A stretch of 64,000 nucleotides of DNA from Bradyrhizobium tropiciagri (GTDB taxonomy: Bacteria; Pseudomonadota; Alphaproteobacteria; Rhizobiales; Xanthobacteraceae). The notes beneath the pieces are model-generated. The model was not told the origin of the DNA. It searched no databases and worked only from the letters and a program-made list of their open reading frames with translations. The translations under genes and the position numbers were made by a program. The stretch lies in assembly GCF_001189845.1 (NCBI RefSeq), contig NZ_LFLZ01000028.1, positions 47,451-111,450 of the forward strand, given 5' to 3'. Every line of letters begins with the position of its first letter. Position 1 is the stretch's first letter. Shown in pieces: positions 17,777 to 25,886 of this stretch.

Positions 17777-17919
17777 ATTAATTTTTAATCGAACGACACC
17801 AGGCCCTTAGGCCTGTTTTGCAGCAACTCGGTCGGCAGTAGAGGTCCTGCGGTCACGGCCCGGCGGTCCAAATCACCATCGCGCCGCGACACGACAAGCT
17901 CTTCTCAACGGAGGGGATC

Positions 17920-18576
17920 GTGCGTAACCATTTGATTGTTCAATTACTTGCAAGCTTCGTTTTGGCGCTCGTGACTCTGGCGCCTGGTCCAATGCTGGCG
18001 CAAACCGAGCGGGCCCAACCCGCGGTTCAAAATTCCTCAGCGAGCTTCATCGGGACAGTGGTCACCGCCACCGGCTCGGTCACGATCGAGCATCCGAGCG
18101 CGGTCGTCGTGCAGGCTGCCCTGTCCGACCAACCGCTGCAGGCGAAGGTTGGCGACCGCGTCTATTTGGGCGACGTGGTGCAGACCGGGGCCGATGGGCG
18201 GGTCGGGATCAACTTCACCGATGGCACCTCGTTCAATCTGTCGAGCAACGCCAAGATGGCGATGACCGAGTTTGTGTACGACCCGAACGGCAAGTCGAAT
18301 TCGACCCTGTTCAAGCTGGCCAATGGAACGTTCACCTTCGTTGCCGGCAACATCGCGAAGACCGGCGACATGAAGATCGACACGCCCGCCGCGACGATGG
18401 GAATTCGAGGCACCACGCCGCGCATCGAAATTTCCGATGACGGCACGGTGAGGTTCGCGACGCTGGTGGAAGAGGGCAAGAGCAAGCTGCTCAGGAAGCC
18501 TGCGACACGCCCGGCGGCGCAACCCGAGCAGAACACCTACCACAGGTTCAATCCGAACATTTGTCGAGGGTGCTAG
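17920..18576 (+). CDS. Exported FecR-domain protein
   Basis: A 218-residue protein starting at GTG with a strong GGAGGGG site. A signal peptide (LLASFVLALVTLAPGPMLAQ) is followed by a FecR-like beta domain, with the family blocks GDRVYLGDVVQTGADGRVGI, FTDGTSFNLSSNAKM and IDTPAATMGIRGT, and a short Pro/Arg-rich tail. There is no transmembrane anchor or sigma factor nearby, so it is not a classical FecI/FecR/FecA regulator. Such stand-alone periplasmic FecR proteins often accompany large secreted proteins; here the divergent gene also contains a FecR domain. The cysteine at the C-terminus (CRGC) is unusual. Function unknown. Confidence 0.75.
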   Translation: MRNHLIVQLLASFVLALVTLAPGPMLAQTERAQPAVQNSSASFIGTVVTATGSVTIEHPSAVVVQAALSDQPLQAKVGDRVYLGDVVQTGADGRVGINFTDGTSFNLSSNAKMAMTEFVYDPNGKSNSTLFKLANGTFTFVAGNIAKTGDMKIDTPAATMGIRGTTPRIEISDDGTVRFATLVEEGKSKLLRKPATRPAAQPEQNTYHRFNPNICRGC

Positions 18577-18651
18577 GCGAGCAGGGCGTCAGTCTTGAGC
18601 GGCTACTCACGGATATCGGCGACGACTGCGTCGTCAAAACCGGAGCCCGAC

Positions 18652-19518
18652 ATGAATCCTCGCGCAGGTTCCGGTGGGAGTGGCGGCCTGGCGGCGCTTT
18701 TCATCCTGCTGCTGCTCACACCGTCGGTTGGCGCGCAGAGCCCGACGCAGAGGAACAACTACCTGCGGAATATCGAGCTGTGCAGCGGCGTCGACCACAC
18801 GGCGGCCGACGCGCGCATCGGTGCGTGCTCGGCGCTGATCGATGCGGCTCAGGACATGACGCCGGCCGGCCTTGCGATCGCCTACAACAACCGTGGCAAT
18901 GCCTACACCGGCAAGGGAGACTATGACCGCGCGATCCGGGATTTTGACCGATCCATCGAGCTCAATCCAACCTACACCAAGCCGTTCAACAACCGCGGCG
19001 TAGCCTATTTCAGGAAGCACCAGTACGATCGCGCGACCGATGCGTTCGATCAGGCCATCAAGCTCAACCCGAACTACGGCGAAGCCTTTGCCAACCGCGC
19101 CGGTGTCTATCTGAAGAAGAATGACTATGCCCGCGCCGTGCAAGACTACGATCAGGCCATTCGCCTCGAGCCCAACCTCGAAGGCGTGTGGAACGGACGC
19201 TGCTGGAGCCGGGCCATCCTCGGCAAGCTGCAGGAGGCGCTGGAAGACTGCAACAAGGCGCTGCAATCGGGGCCGGCCAACGCTGCGACCTACGACTCGC
19301 GCGGCCTGATCCATCTCAAGACCGGCGAGCTTGGCGCGGCGATCGACGACTATAGCTCCGCGCTTCGCATCGATCCGAAGCTGGCAAGCGCACTCTATGG
19401 ACGCGGGCTGGCGAAGCTGAAGCAGGGCGACAAGGCCGCCGGCAATGCCGACATCGCGGCGGCCAAGGCAATTCAAGGCAGCATCGGCGACGACTTCAAA
19501 CGTTACGGCGTGCAATAG
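18652..19518 (+). CDS. Exported TPR-repeat protein
   Basis: A 288-residue periplasmic scaffold. The start at 18652 is preceded by GGAG; an N-terminal hydrophobic stretch (GGLAALFILLLLTPSVGAQS) looks like a signal peptide. At least five tetratricopeptide units follow between residues about 75 and 265, for example AIAYNNRGNAYTGKGDYDRA, AFANRAGVYLKKNDYARAVQ and TYDSRGLIHLKTGELGAAID. Two cysteines, in LRNIELCSG and RIGACSALI, could form a disulphide. It follows the FecR protein by 75 bases and may be in the same transcript. TPR domains mediate protein contacts; the partner is not known. Confidence 0.75.
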   Translation: MNPRAGSGGSGGLAALFILLLLTPSVGAQSPTQRNNYLRNIELCSGVDHTAADARIGACSALIDAAQDMTPAGLAIAYNNRGNAYTGKGDYDRAIRDFDRSIELNPTYTKPFNNRGVAYFRKHQYDRATDAFDQAIKLNPNYGEAFANRAGVYLKKNDYARAVQDYDQAIRLEPNLEGVWNGRCWSRAILGKLQEALEDCNKALQSGPANAATYDSRGLIHLKTGELGAAIDDYSSALRIDPKLASALYGRGLAKLKQGDKAAGNADIAAAKAIQGSIGDDFKRYGVQ

Positions 19519-19591
19519 ACGCGCTTGCCGGCGGAGTCCGCAACCAGGGCGGCCGGCTTGATGCCGCTGCCGGCGCGTCTGGTCGGGCCGG

Positions 19592-20458
19592 CTAGTTCAT
19601 GATCTCGACCGTTGCCGAACGGCCGGCGACCAGCGCGATGCGATCGGGCAGATGATCGAGCGCAATGCGCACCGGGACGCGCTGTGCGAGCCGGACCCAG
19701 CTGAAAGTCGGATTGACGTTCGCGAGCAGGTTCGCGCCGTCGGTGCGGTCGCGGTCCGCGATGCCAGCCGCGATGCTCTCGACGCGTCCGGTGAGCCGGA
19801 CCGGCTCGCCCATCAGCCGCACCTGCGCCTTGTCGCCGACGCGAATGCGCGCCAGCTTGGTCTCCTCGAAATAGCCCTCGACATGCAGCGTATCGGTGTC
19901 GACCAGCGCCATCACGCCCTTGCCCGCGGTGACGTAGGCACCGGGCCGCAGGTCCATATTGGTGATGGTGCCGTTGACCGAGGCATGCACCTCGCTGCGA
20001 TCGAGGTTGAGCTGAGCGACGGCGCGATCGGCGACCGCCTGGTCATAGGCGGCCTTGGCCTGCAGCTGCGTGGCCAGCACCTGCTCCTGCTTCTGCTGCG
20101 ACACCGCATCGGTGGTCAGCGAGCTGTAGCGTTTGAGATCGGATTCAGCCTGATCCAGCGTGGCACGATGGCCGGCGACCGCAGCGTCGGCCTGTTGCAA
20201 CGCCAACGCAAAGCGCGCGCGATCGATCCGGAACAGGATGTCGCCGCGATGCACTTGCTGATTGTCCTTGACCAGCACGTCGGTGACGAAGCCGGACACG
20301 TCGGGAGCAACCTGAACCACGTCGGCGCGGACCCTGCCGTCGCGGGTCCATGGCGATTCCATATAGTAGACCCAGAGCGCGCGACCGACGGCCAGCGCAG
20401 CGACGAGCGCGATCCCGGTCAGCGCGACCCGGCCGAGCCAGGCGAAATTCCCCTTCAT
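19592..20458 (-). CDS. aaeA: HlyD/EmrA-family efflux membrane fusion protein (AaeA-like)
   Basis: Periplasmic adaptor of an efflux pump, 288 residues. One N-terminal transmembrane helix (VALTGIALVAALAVGRALWV) is followed by the TRDGRVRADVVQVAPDVSG barrel-sandwich block, a coiled-coil hairpin (ALQQADAAVAGHRATLDQAE...) and SEVHASVNGTITNMDLRPGA, all typical of EmrA/AaeA. The start ATG at 20458 overlaps the preceding DUF1656 gene by 4 bases; a longer in-frame extension to 20611 would overlap that gene further and has no family similarity. Third structural gene of an aaeX-A-B type operon. The AaeA name is by architecture; E. coli AaeAB exports hydroxybenzoates. Confidence 0.8.
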   Translation of the reverse strand: MKGNFAWLGRVALTGIALVAALAVGRALWVYYMESPWTRDGRVRADVVQVAPDVSGFVTDVLVKDNQQVHRGDILFRIDRARFALALQQADAAVAGHRATLDQAESDLKRYSSLTTDAVSQQKQEQVLATQLQAKAAYDQAVADRAVAQLNLDRSEVHASVNGTITNMDLRPGAYVTAGKGVMALVDTDTLHVEGYFEETKLARIRVGDKAQVRLMGEPVRLTGRVESIAAGIADRDRTDGANLLANVNPTFSWVRLAQRVPVRIALDHLPDRIALVAGRSATVEIMN

Positions 20459-20661
20459 GGCAGAAACTCCGAAAAATAGACGACGACGCCGAGCAGGCAT
20501 ACGTACAGGGCGAAATTGAACAGTGCGCGATGCCAGACCAGCCGGTAGAGCCCGAAGCGTTGCATGATCCGGTTCACCACCGCGCTCAGCGCGTAGGCAA
20601 CGATGAGCCACAGCAGCAGCGCCGGGACCAGGACACCATAGATGTCGAGCTCATACCTCAT
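20455..20661 (-). CDS. aaeX: DUF1656 small membrane protein (AaeX-like)
   Basis: A 68-residue inner-membrane protein with two hydrophobic helices (VLVPALLLWLIVAYALSAVV and FNFALYVCLLGVVVYFSEF), matching the DUF1656/AaeX family that always sits between the FUSC permease and the membrane fusion protein. Its start overlaps the end of the permease gene and its stop overlaps the AaeA-like start, each by 4 bases. Function in the pump is not known. Confidence 0.8.
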   Translation of the reverse strand: MRYELDIYGVLVPALLLWLIVAYALSAVVNRIMQRFGLYRLVWHRALFNFALYVCLLGVVVYFSEFLP

Positions 20662-22709
20662 GCAGCAAAACTCTCCTCGGGCTGCGATCGATACGCAGGC
20701 GCATCCGGAAACAGGCCGCGGCGGATGCCGACGAGGCCGAGCAATGCATCGTCCCGCGCACGCTCATTGGGGTCCTTGACGACCGCGGTCACCGTCGCAT
20801 CGATGCGCGACAGCAGTTCGGCCGGCATCGCCGCGTCCACATGAGCGCGAAACGATGCCGCGAGGTCGTCCAGCATGTCGTCGATGGCCCGCACGGTCGA
20901 CGCCGCGAGGCCGTAGCGGGCCCGCCTGAGGTCGATGATGTTGAGCCCGATGCGCAGCTGGACCAGGCTGTCGGCATCGCGGCGGTCGCTCTCGGAGATG
21001 AAGGCGATGCGCTGCACCAATAGTCCAAGCCGATGCAGCATCAGGCCGGCAAACTGCGCGCGATCGCCGCGGCCGCGCCGCTCGGCGGCGACTGCGAGCG
21101 TCTGCCAGCTCGACATCATCAGGCGCTTGGCGATCCATTCGGCGCCGACGCCGCGCGCAACCCGCGTCACGATCTCGGCGATGACGACGCCGAGGAAGAA
21201 GGCGACCGCCGTGTTGGCAAAGCTGGCGAAATCCGCGTTGTAGGTCGATTGCAGCGCGAGCAGCGTCGCGGTGTTGGCGGCGAGCGCCATGCCGATCGGC
21301 GCGGTCTTGGGCCGCGCGATCAGGAAGCCGTATGTCAGGAAGGTCGGCGCCAGCGCGGCGATCAGGACCTCGATATGGGAGATGCCGGGCACCAGCGCGA
21401 ACTGATAGATCGCGACCACGACGATTGCGACGAGCGAAAACAGGCCGAAGGCCCGGATGCTGCGCGCCGGCTCGTCCTGCGCCGCGAAGAAGGAGCAGGC
21501 GACCGCCGCCATCATCGGCGCCGAGGCGCCGTCGGGCCAGCCGGTCGCAATCCACACGCCGCAGCAGATCAGGATCGCTACCGCCGCCCCGGCAGCCGAC
21601 CACAGCGCCATGCCGTGGTCGCGATGACGGACCGGCGCGGCGCCCGCCTCCGGGTGGAATGCCAGCGGGACGGCAGAGATATCCTGGCCCACCGCAATCG
21701 CATCGCCGACCGCGCGGCAGTCGGCTGAGATGTCGACAAGCTCGCGCAGCCGCAGCAGCAGGCTGATGGTGATGATGCGCTCCCGCGGCGCGAGGCCGTC
21801 GAGTGCCGATTGCCGTTTGGCGATCGCGGCGCGGATCTGCTCGCCGGATTGCCGCGAGCGATCCTCGTCCACGATCCATGCGGCGAGGTCGCCGATCAGG
21901 CGCCGCAGCTCCGGTTGGCTTTGCAGCGCCGCTTCGCCGAGTGCGGCCAGCCGGTCTTCGATCGACGTGACGATCGGCAGCAGCATCAGCATGCGCAGCC
22001 GGACCTCACCGAGGCCACGTATGGTGCCGGCGTCGGCCAGCCGGTCGTAGGCGAGATGGGTCGCCAGCGTATCGATCTCGACGATGTCGGTCGCAAGGTG
22101 GAGGCGTTGGGCCCGGCGCGTCTCGCTGGTGCCGCGATCAAGCAGCACGTCGCGGGACAGGCGGCGCGCATCCGCCAGCCAGCTCCTGACGCGGCCGCCG
22201 ACCGCCGGCGCGACGCTGCGCGGAAACACCACCGTCGACACCAGGCTGGCACAGATGATCCCGAGCGAGATCTCCTCGACCCGCGCCAGCGCGACATCGA
22301 AGATGCTGCCGGGGTCGGCCACCGATGGAAATCCGATCAGCGCGACGGTGTATCCCCCCAGCATGAAGATATAGCTGCGCGGCGTGCCGTCGAGCAGCGC
22401 CAGGTAAAGGCAGAGGCCGACCCAGAGCGCGATCGCAAGGCACAGCAGTTCCGGCGCGTTGATCAGGTTCGGCACCAGGGCGACCGTCATGCTCGCGCCG
22501 ACCAGGGTGCCGATCACGCGGAAGAACGCCTTCGAGCTGGTCGCACCGGCCAGCGGCTGTGACGTGATATAGACCGTCGCCATCGCCCAATAGGGGCGCG
22601 GCAGATCGATCGCCAATGCGATGACGAGCGCCAGCATCGACGCGGCGAACGTCTTCAACGCGAAGATGAGGTCCGCGTGGCGGACCAGGAACGGCTCTTC
22701 CGCGCGCAT
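20658..22709 (-). CDS. aaeB: FUSC-family efflux permease (AaeB-like)
   Basis: A 683-residue inner-membrane transporter of the aromatic acid exporter/fusaric acid resistance family. Two sets of hydrophobic helices (about residues 15-160 and 360-515) each precede a cytoplasmic region, as in the family. Recognisable blocks are LPRPYWAMATVYITSQPLAG near the N-terminus and WPDGASAPMMAAVACSFFA at the start of the second half. It follows the MarR gene by 2 bases and overlaps the DUF1656 gene. The likely cargo is aromatic acids or lipophilic inhibitors; sequence does not specify it. Confidence 0.85.
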   Translation of the reverse strand: MRAEEPFLVRHADLIFALKTFAASMLALVIALAIDLPRPYWAMATVYITSQPLAGATSSKAFFRVIGTLVGASMTVALVPNLINAPELLCLAIALWVGLCLYLALLDGTPRSYIFMLGGYTVALIGFPSVADPGSIFDVALARVEEISLGIICASLVSTVVFPRSVAPAVGGRVRSWLADARRLSRDVLLDRGTSETRRAQRLHLATDIVEIDTLATHLAYDRLADAGTIRGLGEVRLRMLMLLPIVTSIEDRLAALGEAALQSQPELRRLIGDLAAWIVDEDRSRQSGEQIRAAIAKRQSALDGLAPRERIITISLLLRLRELVDISADCRAVGDAIAVGQDISAVPLAFHPEAGAAPVRHRDHGMALWSAAGAAVAILICCGVWIATGWPDGASAPMMAAVACSFFAAQDEPARSIRAFGLFSLVAIVVVAIYQFALVPGISHIEVLIAALAPTFLTYGFLIARPKTAPIGMALAANTATLLALQSTYNADFASFANTAVAFFLGVVIAEIVTRVARGVGAEWIAKRLMMSSWQTLAVAAERRGRGDRAQFAGLMLHRLGLLVQRIAFISESDRRDADSLVQLRIGLNIIDLRRARYGLAASTVRAIDDMLDDLAASFRAHVDAAMPAELLSRIDATVTAVVKDPNERARDDALLGLVGIRRGLFPDAPAYRSQPEESFAA

Positions 22710-22711
22710 GA

Positions 22712-23215
22712 CTATCTCGCCTCTGCAGCAGTCTTTTCTGCAGCAGTCTTGCCTTGAACACTCTTGGCGTCCTGCAGGCGGCTCGCGCGCTGCTCGATGC
22801 GCTGGAGCGTCTCGAAGGTTACCGTAAGTTCATCGCTGCCGATATCCTTCAGCAGGCTTGCGCGCACGCGGCGTAGCACCCGGTTGGTCTGCTCGACCTT
22901 GGCTTCGCCTGAAACGGTGAGATGCAGCGTCTTGGCGCGCCGGTCGGTTGGGTCCTCGCGGCGCTCGACCAGGCCTTCGGATTCGAGCAGATCGATCAGC
23001 CGAACCAGCGAAGGCCCCTCGATCCCCAATTCGTCGGCCAGCACGCCCTGGCGGACGTTCTCCCCCTGCCGCGACAGCACCAGCAGCGGGATCGCCGTGG
23101 CGTAGGACAGGCCGTGATCGGACAGCGCCTGATCCGACTCGCGACGCCAGATGCGGGCGAGCCTGTTGATCAGGCGGCCGATCTCGGCGTGGATATGGGA
23201 TTGCGACGGAGGCAT
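22712..23215 (-). CDS. MarR-family transcriptional regulator of the efflux operon
   Basis: A 167-residue winged-helix repressor. The recognition region VLADELGIEGPSLVRLIDLL is followed by the wing VERREDPTDRRAKTLHLT, both typical of MarR. The C-terminal tail (about 20 residues, QGKTAAEKTAAEAR) is low complexity. First gene of the operon with the FUSC permease 2 bases downstream, so it probably represses its own transcript and is relieved by a pump substrate. E. coli aaeXAB is instead controlled by a LysR protein. A tandem 10-bp repeat in front of the gene is the likely binding site. Confidence 0.85.
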   Translation of the reverse strand: MPPSQSHIHAEIGRLINRLARIWRRESDQALSDHGLSYATAIPLLVLSRQGENVRQGVLADELGIEGPSLVRLIDLLESEGLVERREDPTDRRAKTLHLTVSGEAKVEQTNRVLRRVRASLLKDIGSDELTVTFETLQRIEQRASRLQDAKSVQGKTAAEKTAAEAR

Positions 23216-23225
23216 GCGGATTAGA

Positions 23226-23250
23226 TAGGATACAAACTATTAGGATACAA
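23226..23250. promoter_or_regulatory. Tandem direct repeat, candidate MarR operator
   Basis: TAGGATACAA occurs at 23226-23235 and again at 23241-23250, a 15-base period, starting 11 bases upstream of the MarR start codon. The minus-strand reading is TTGTATCCTA. Confidence 0.5.
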
Positions 23251-23303
23251 TGATATACCTCCGAACATCGCGGACGATCACGCAAATGCGACCACGGAAA
23301 ACG

Positions 23304-24385
23304 TCAGAATTCCTGCACGGTCGACCGGAAGCCGATCCAGAGTGCGACCGACACAAGCCCCAATCCGCCGAGCACCAGGAAGACCGGACCGTAGCCGACC
23401 CATTGTGCGATCCAGCCGCCGAGCGCGGGGCTGAGCGAGGCGCCGATGCCCTGAACGGTGATGACCGCGCCTTGCCCGAGATTGATGCGGCCGGTTCCGT
23501 TCAGTGATCGCGCGACCATTCCCGGCACGGCCACGCTTTGCAGGCCGGCGCCGATGCCGTCGAGGATTTGTACCGGCAGGACGCCCCACCAGCCGGAGAG
23601 GAAGAAGGCGAGTACGCCGCGCACCGGTAACGCCAGAAACGACAGCAGCAGGACCGACCAATAGTTGCGGCGCTCGGCTGCGCGCATCCCCGCGATCGAC
23701 GCGAGGATCATCACTGCCTGCGCCACCACGATCGTGGTCGCGACGAAACTCGGACCGTTGGCATGACTGCCAGCGACCGCGGCAAGGCCGTAGAGCGGCA
23801 CGATCGACGCGTTGCCGAGGTGGAACGCGGCCAGTACGACGGCGAGCACCAGCAGCGGCTTGTGCTTGACCAGGATGGAGAAGCCGCTGGGCTGGCTGTC
23901 CGGGTCTTCTTCCTTACCGCGGGCTGCGTGGTGATCGATGCTGCCGGGCGGGATCATCAGGACGCAGGCAGCCGTGACCGCGCCGAACAGGGCGGCGAGC
24001 ACGAACACTGCCACATAGCCGTATTGCCAGCCGAGATAGCCGGATGCTGCGGCGCCGACCATGTTGCCGGCGTGGTTGAAGGCCTGGTTGCGGCCATTCT
24101 GCCGGTTGATGCCACCACGACCGCGACGCCCGGCACGATCACCCATGCCCGCTTGTGGTTCGTCGTATCGATGCAGCCGCCGATCGGTGTCGTGATCAGC
24201 ATGCCTGCGACATTGCCGAGCGTTAGCGCGGTCCCGATCAGGCCGCTGGTCCAGCCATGCAACTGGAGGAAGACCCCGACGAACGGTCCAATCCCGGACT
24301 GCATGTCTGCCATGAAGAAGTTCACGGCCAGCAGCGGCCACAGGCGTGCAGACGCAGAAGGCGATTTCGCTTTGCGATCGGGCAT
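23304..24385 (-). pseudogene. MFS transporter with internal deletion and frameshift
   Basis: Two frames together encode most of a 12-helix major facilitator. The N-terminal part (from ATG 24385; LWPLLAVNFFMADMQSGIGP, GNVAGMLITTPIGGCIDTT) runs to about 24108, where the frame changes and the protein resumes with NRQNGRNQAFNHAGNMVGAA and continues to the stop at 23304 (FVLAALFGAVTAACV, GVLPVQILDGIGAGLQSVAV). The sum is about 360 residues, roughly 40 short of usual, and the missing piece falls where the third helix should be. So this looks like a real internal loss of about 130 bases rather than a single base error. Probably non-functional. Confidence 0.7.
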
Positions 24386-24532
24386 GTTCCATGAACGCGC
24401 GGGACCGCGGAACGAAGCGGTGGCGGATGGATATTTCTGCGCAACCGGCAGTGCCGCGATACGCATGGCGACCGTCGGCACGATTCTCGAAACGGAGATC
24501 GTGGTTGGCACCCGGCTCGCGCCGGTCCGTGT

Positions 24533-24697
24533 CTATCGCACCAGTATGTAGGCGACCACGATGATCACGAGCGCGATGATCGCCGACGTGAACATCATGC
24601 CGTAGGAACGTGCCTGCCTTTCCTGGGGCGTCTCAATTGTGTTTGCCGGCGCTGGTTCGGCCGGGCCTTCGCGGACCATGATTGGCGTCCTGTTCAT
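24533..24697 (-). CDS. Small single-pass membrane protein (54 residues)
   Basis: A short frame on the minus strand, ATG at 24697 (alternative ATG 24679) to TAG at 24533. The first 30 residues are polar (TPIMVREGPAEPAPANTIET), then one strong hydrophobic helix, FTSAIIALVIIVVAYILV, ends the protein. The sharp polar-then-hydrophobic layout and a terminal Arg look like a real small membrane protein. No family is recognised. It lies upstream of the broken MFS gene on the same strand. Confidence 0.5.
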   Translation of the reverse strand: MNRTPIMVREGPAEPAPANTIETPQERQARSYGMMFTSAIIALVIIVVAYILVR

Positions 24698-24861
24698 CAC
24701 CACTCAAGTCCGACGCCGCCGACGCAGCTTCGTTCCTAATCGGGCCGGAGCCGGGCCGTTTGCGCGTAGGAACCTCGCTCCGAACCGGCCGTTGGCCGGT
24801 CGTCCGCAAGACATATCGGCGCAACGGCAGGTGACGCAGCGCCGTCTTGCGCAAGGAGGAC

Positions 24862-25077
24862 ATGATGGGTTTGGCTCAATACGCGGTGATCGCGGCCGGC
24901 GAGGAATGGGGCGTCCTGCACGATGGCAATCTCAATGCCGGATACGCCACCAAGGAAGCCGCATTCGAGGCGGCAACCGCCGCCGCAGCGCTGGCGATCA
25001 GGCTGGGACATGAAGTCCATGTCAGCGTGCCCGGACGCGAAGAAGGTGAGGCGGCCCTCACGAAGCAGCCGGCATAG
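24862..25077 (+). CDS. Small DUF2188-like protein
   Basis: A 71-residue cytoplasmic protein with a very good ribosome site (AAGGAGG, 24853-24859) before paired ATG codons at 24862 and 24865. The sequence YAVIAAGEEWGVLHDGNLNA, followed by an Ala-rich helix and HEVHVSVPG, has the strand-strand-helix-strand pattern of DUF2188 proteins, which have no known function. It is a single gene between the MFS remnant and the HNH endonuclease. Confidence 0.65.
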   Translation: MMGLAQYAVIAAGEEWGVLHDGNLNAGYATKEAAFEAATAAAALAIRLGHEVHVSVPGREEGEAALTKQPA

Positions 25078-25138
25078 CTCGACAATTGCGGCTTGTATTC
25101 GGTCGCACCTAAGTTCGGCGATGAACGTCCGCGCCGCC

Positions 25139-25696
25139 TTATGGATCGAGCTCAGTATCCCAGTAGAGATAGTCGAGCCAGCTCTCGTGCAGATAGTTCG
25201 GCGGGAACAGCCGGCCGTTGCGGTGGAGCTGATGCACGGTCGGGGCGTAGGGCGTCTGCTTCGGAAACATCTTGGCCTGCTGCGGCGTCAGATTGCCCTT
25301 GCGCAGATTGCAGGGCGAGCAGGCGGCGACGACGTTCTCCCAGGTGGTCTGGCCACCCTTGCTGCGCGGAATAATGTGATCGAAGGTGAGGTCGTCTGGC
25401 GACAGGCAATATTGACAGGAGAAGCGGTCGCGCAGGAAGACGTTGAACCGGGTGAAGGCGGGGTGGGTGGTCGGCTTGACGAAGGATTTCAGGGATACGA
25501 CGCTGGGCAACTGGATTTCGAAGGAAGGACTTCGTACCGCCCGGTCGTAATATTCGACGATGTTGACACGATCGAGGAACACCGCCTTGATCGCGTCCTG
25601 CCAGGACCAGAGCGACAGCGGGTAATAACTCAGCGGCCGGAAGTCCGCATTCAAGACCAGCACCGGCCAACCGCCTTGCGAGACATGTGCGTTCAA
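25139..25696 (-). CDS. HNH endonuclease domain protein
   Basis: A 185-residue protein with a complete HNH site: CQYC, then TFDHIIPRSKGGQTTWENVV and CSPCNLRKGN, giving a zinc-binding CxxC pair with the catalytic His and Asn between them. The N-terminal part (WPVLVLNADFRPLSYYPLSL) is strongly conserved in stand-alone HNH proteins of alphaproteobacteria and cyanobacteria, where the gene is chromosomal and not linked to phages. Start TTG at 25696 is preceded by AGGAG; an upstream start at 25741 adds a cysteine-rich stretch unlike relatives. Target DNA is unknown. Confidence 0.8.
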   Translation of the reverse strand: MNAHVSQGGWPVLVLNADFRPLSYYPLSLWSWQDAIKAVFLDRVNIVEYYDRAVRSPSFEIQLPSVVSLKSFVKPTTHPAFTRFNVFLRDRFSCQYCLSPDDLTFDHIIPRSKGGQTTWENVVAACSPCNLRKGNLTPQQAKMFPKQTPYAPTVHQLHRNGRLFPPNYLHESWLDYLYWDTELDP

Positions 25697-25886
25697 ATAA
25701 CGCTCCTGACTCCCACCAGCTGCGAAGCAGCATGCACTCACATACTACAGGCAGCGTGACGGGATTGTGAAGAGCAATGAGCAGCTTATCCGCCATCCCC
25801 TGCCATGTTCCTGCCCCGATTGCCTCCCGCCCGCGAGGCCCGTAAAGGGAGCCGCAAGCCCCTCGGCCAGTGACGGACCCCTGCCG

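Larger units (their letters stand above)
17511..17919. other. 409-base intergenic region between divergent FecR genes
   Basis: Promoter region for the giant FecR protein (minus) and the small FecR protein (plus). The stretch 17735-17790 is strikingly AT-rich compared with its surroundings and holds the two symmetric elements listed separately. The plus-side gene has a GGAGGGG ribosome site at 17910-17916. Nothing else gene-like is visible. Confidence 0.5.
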
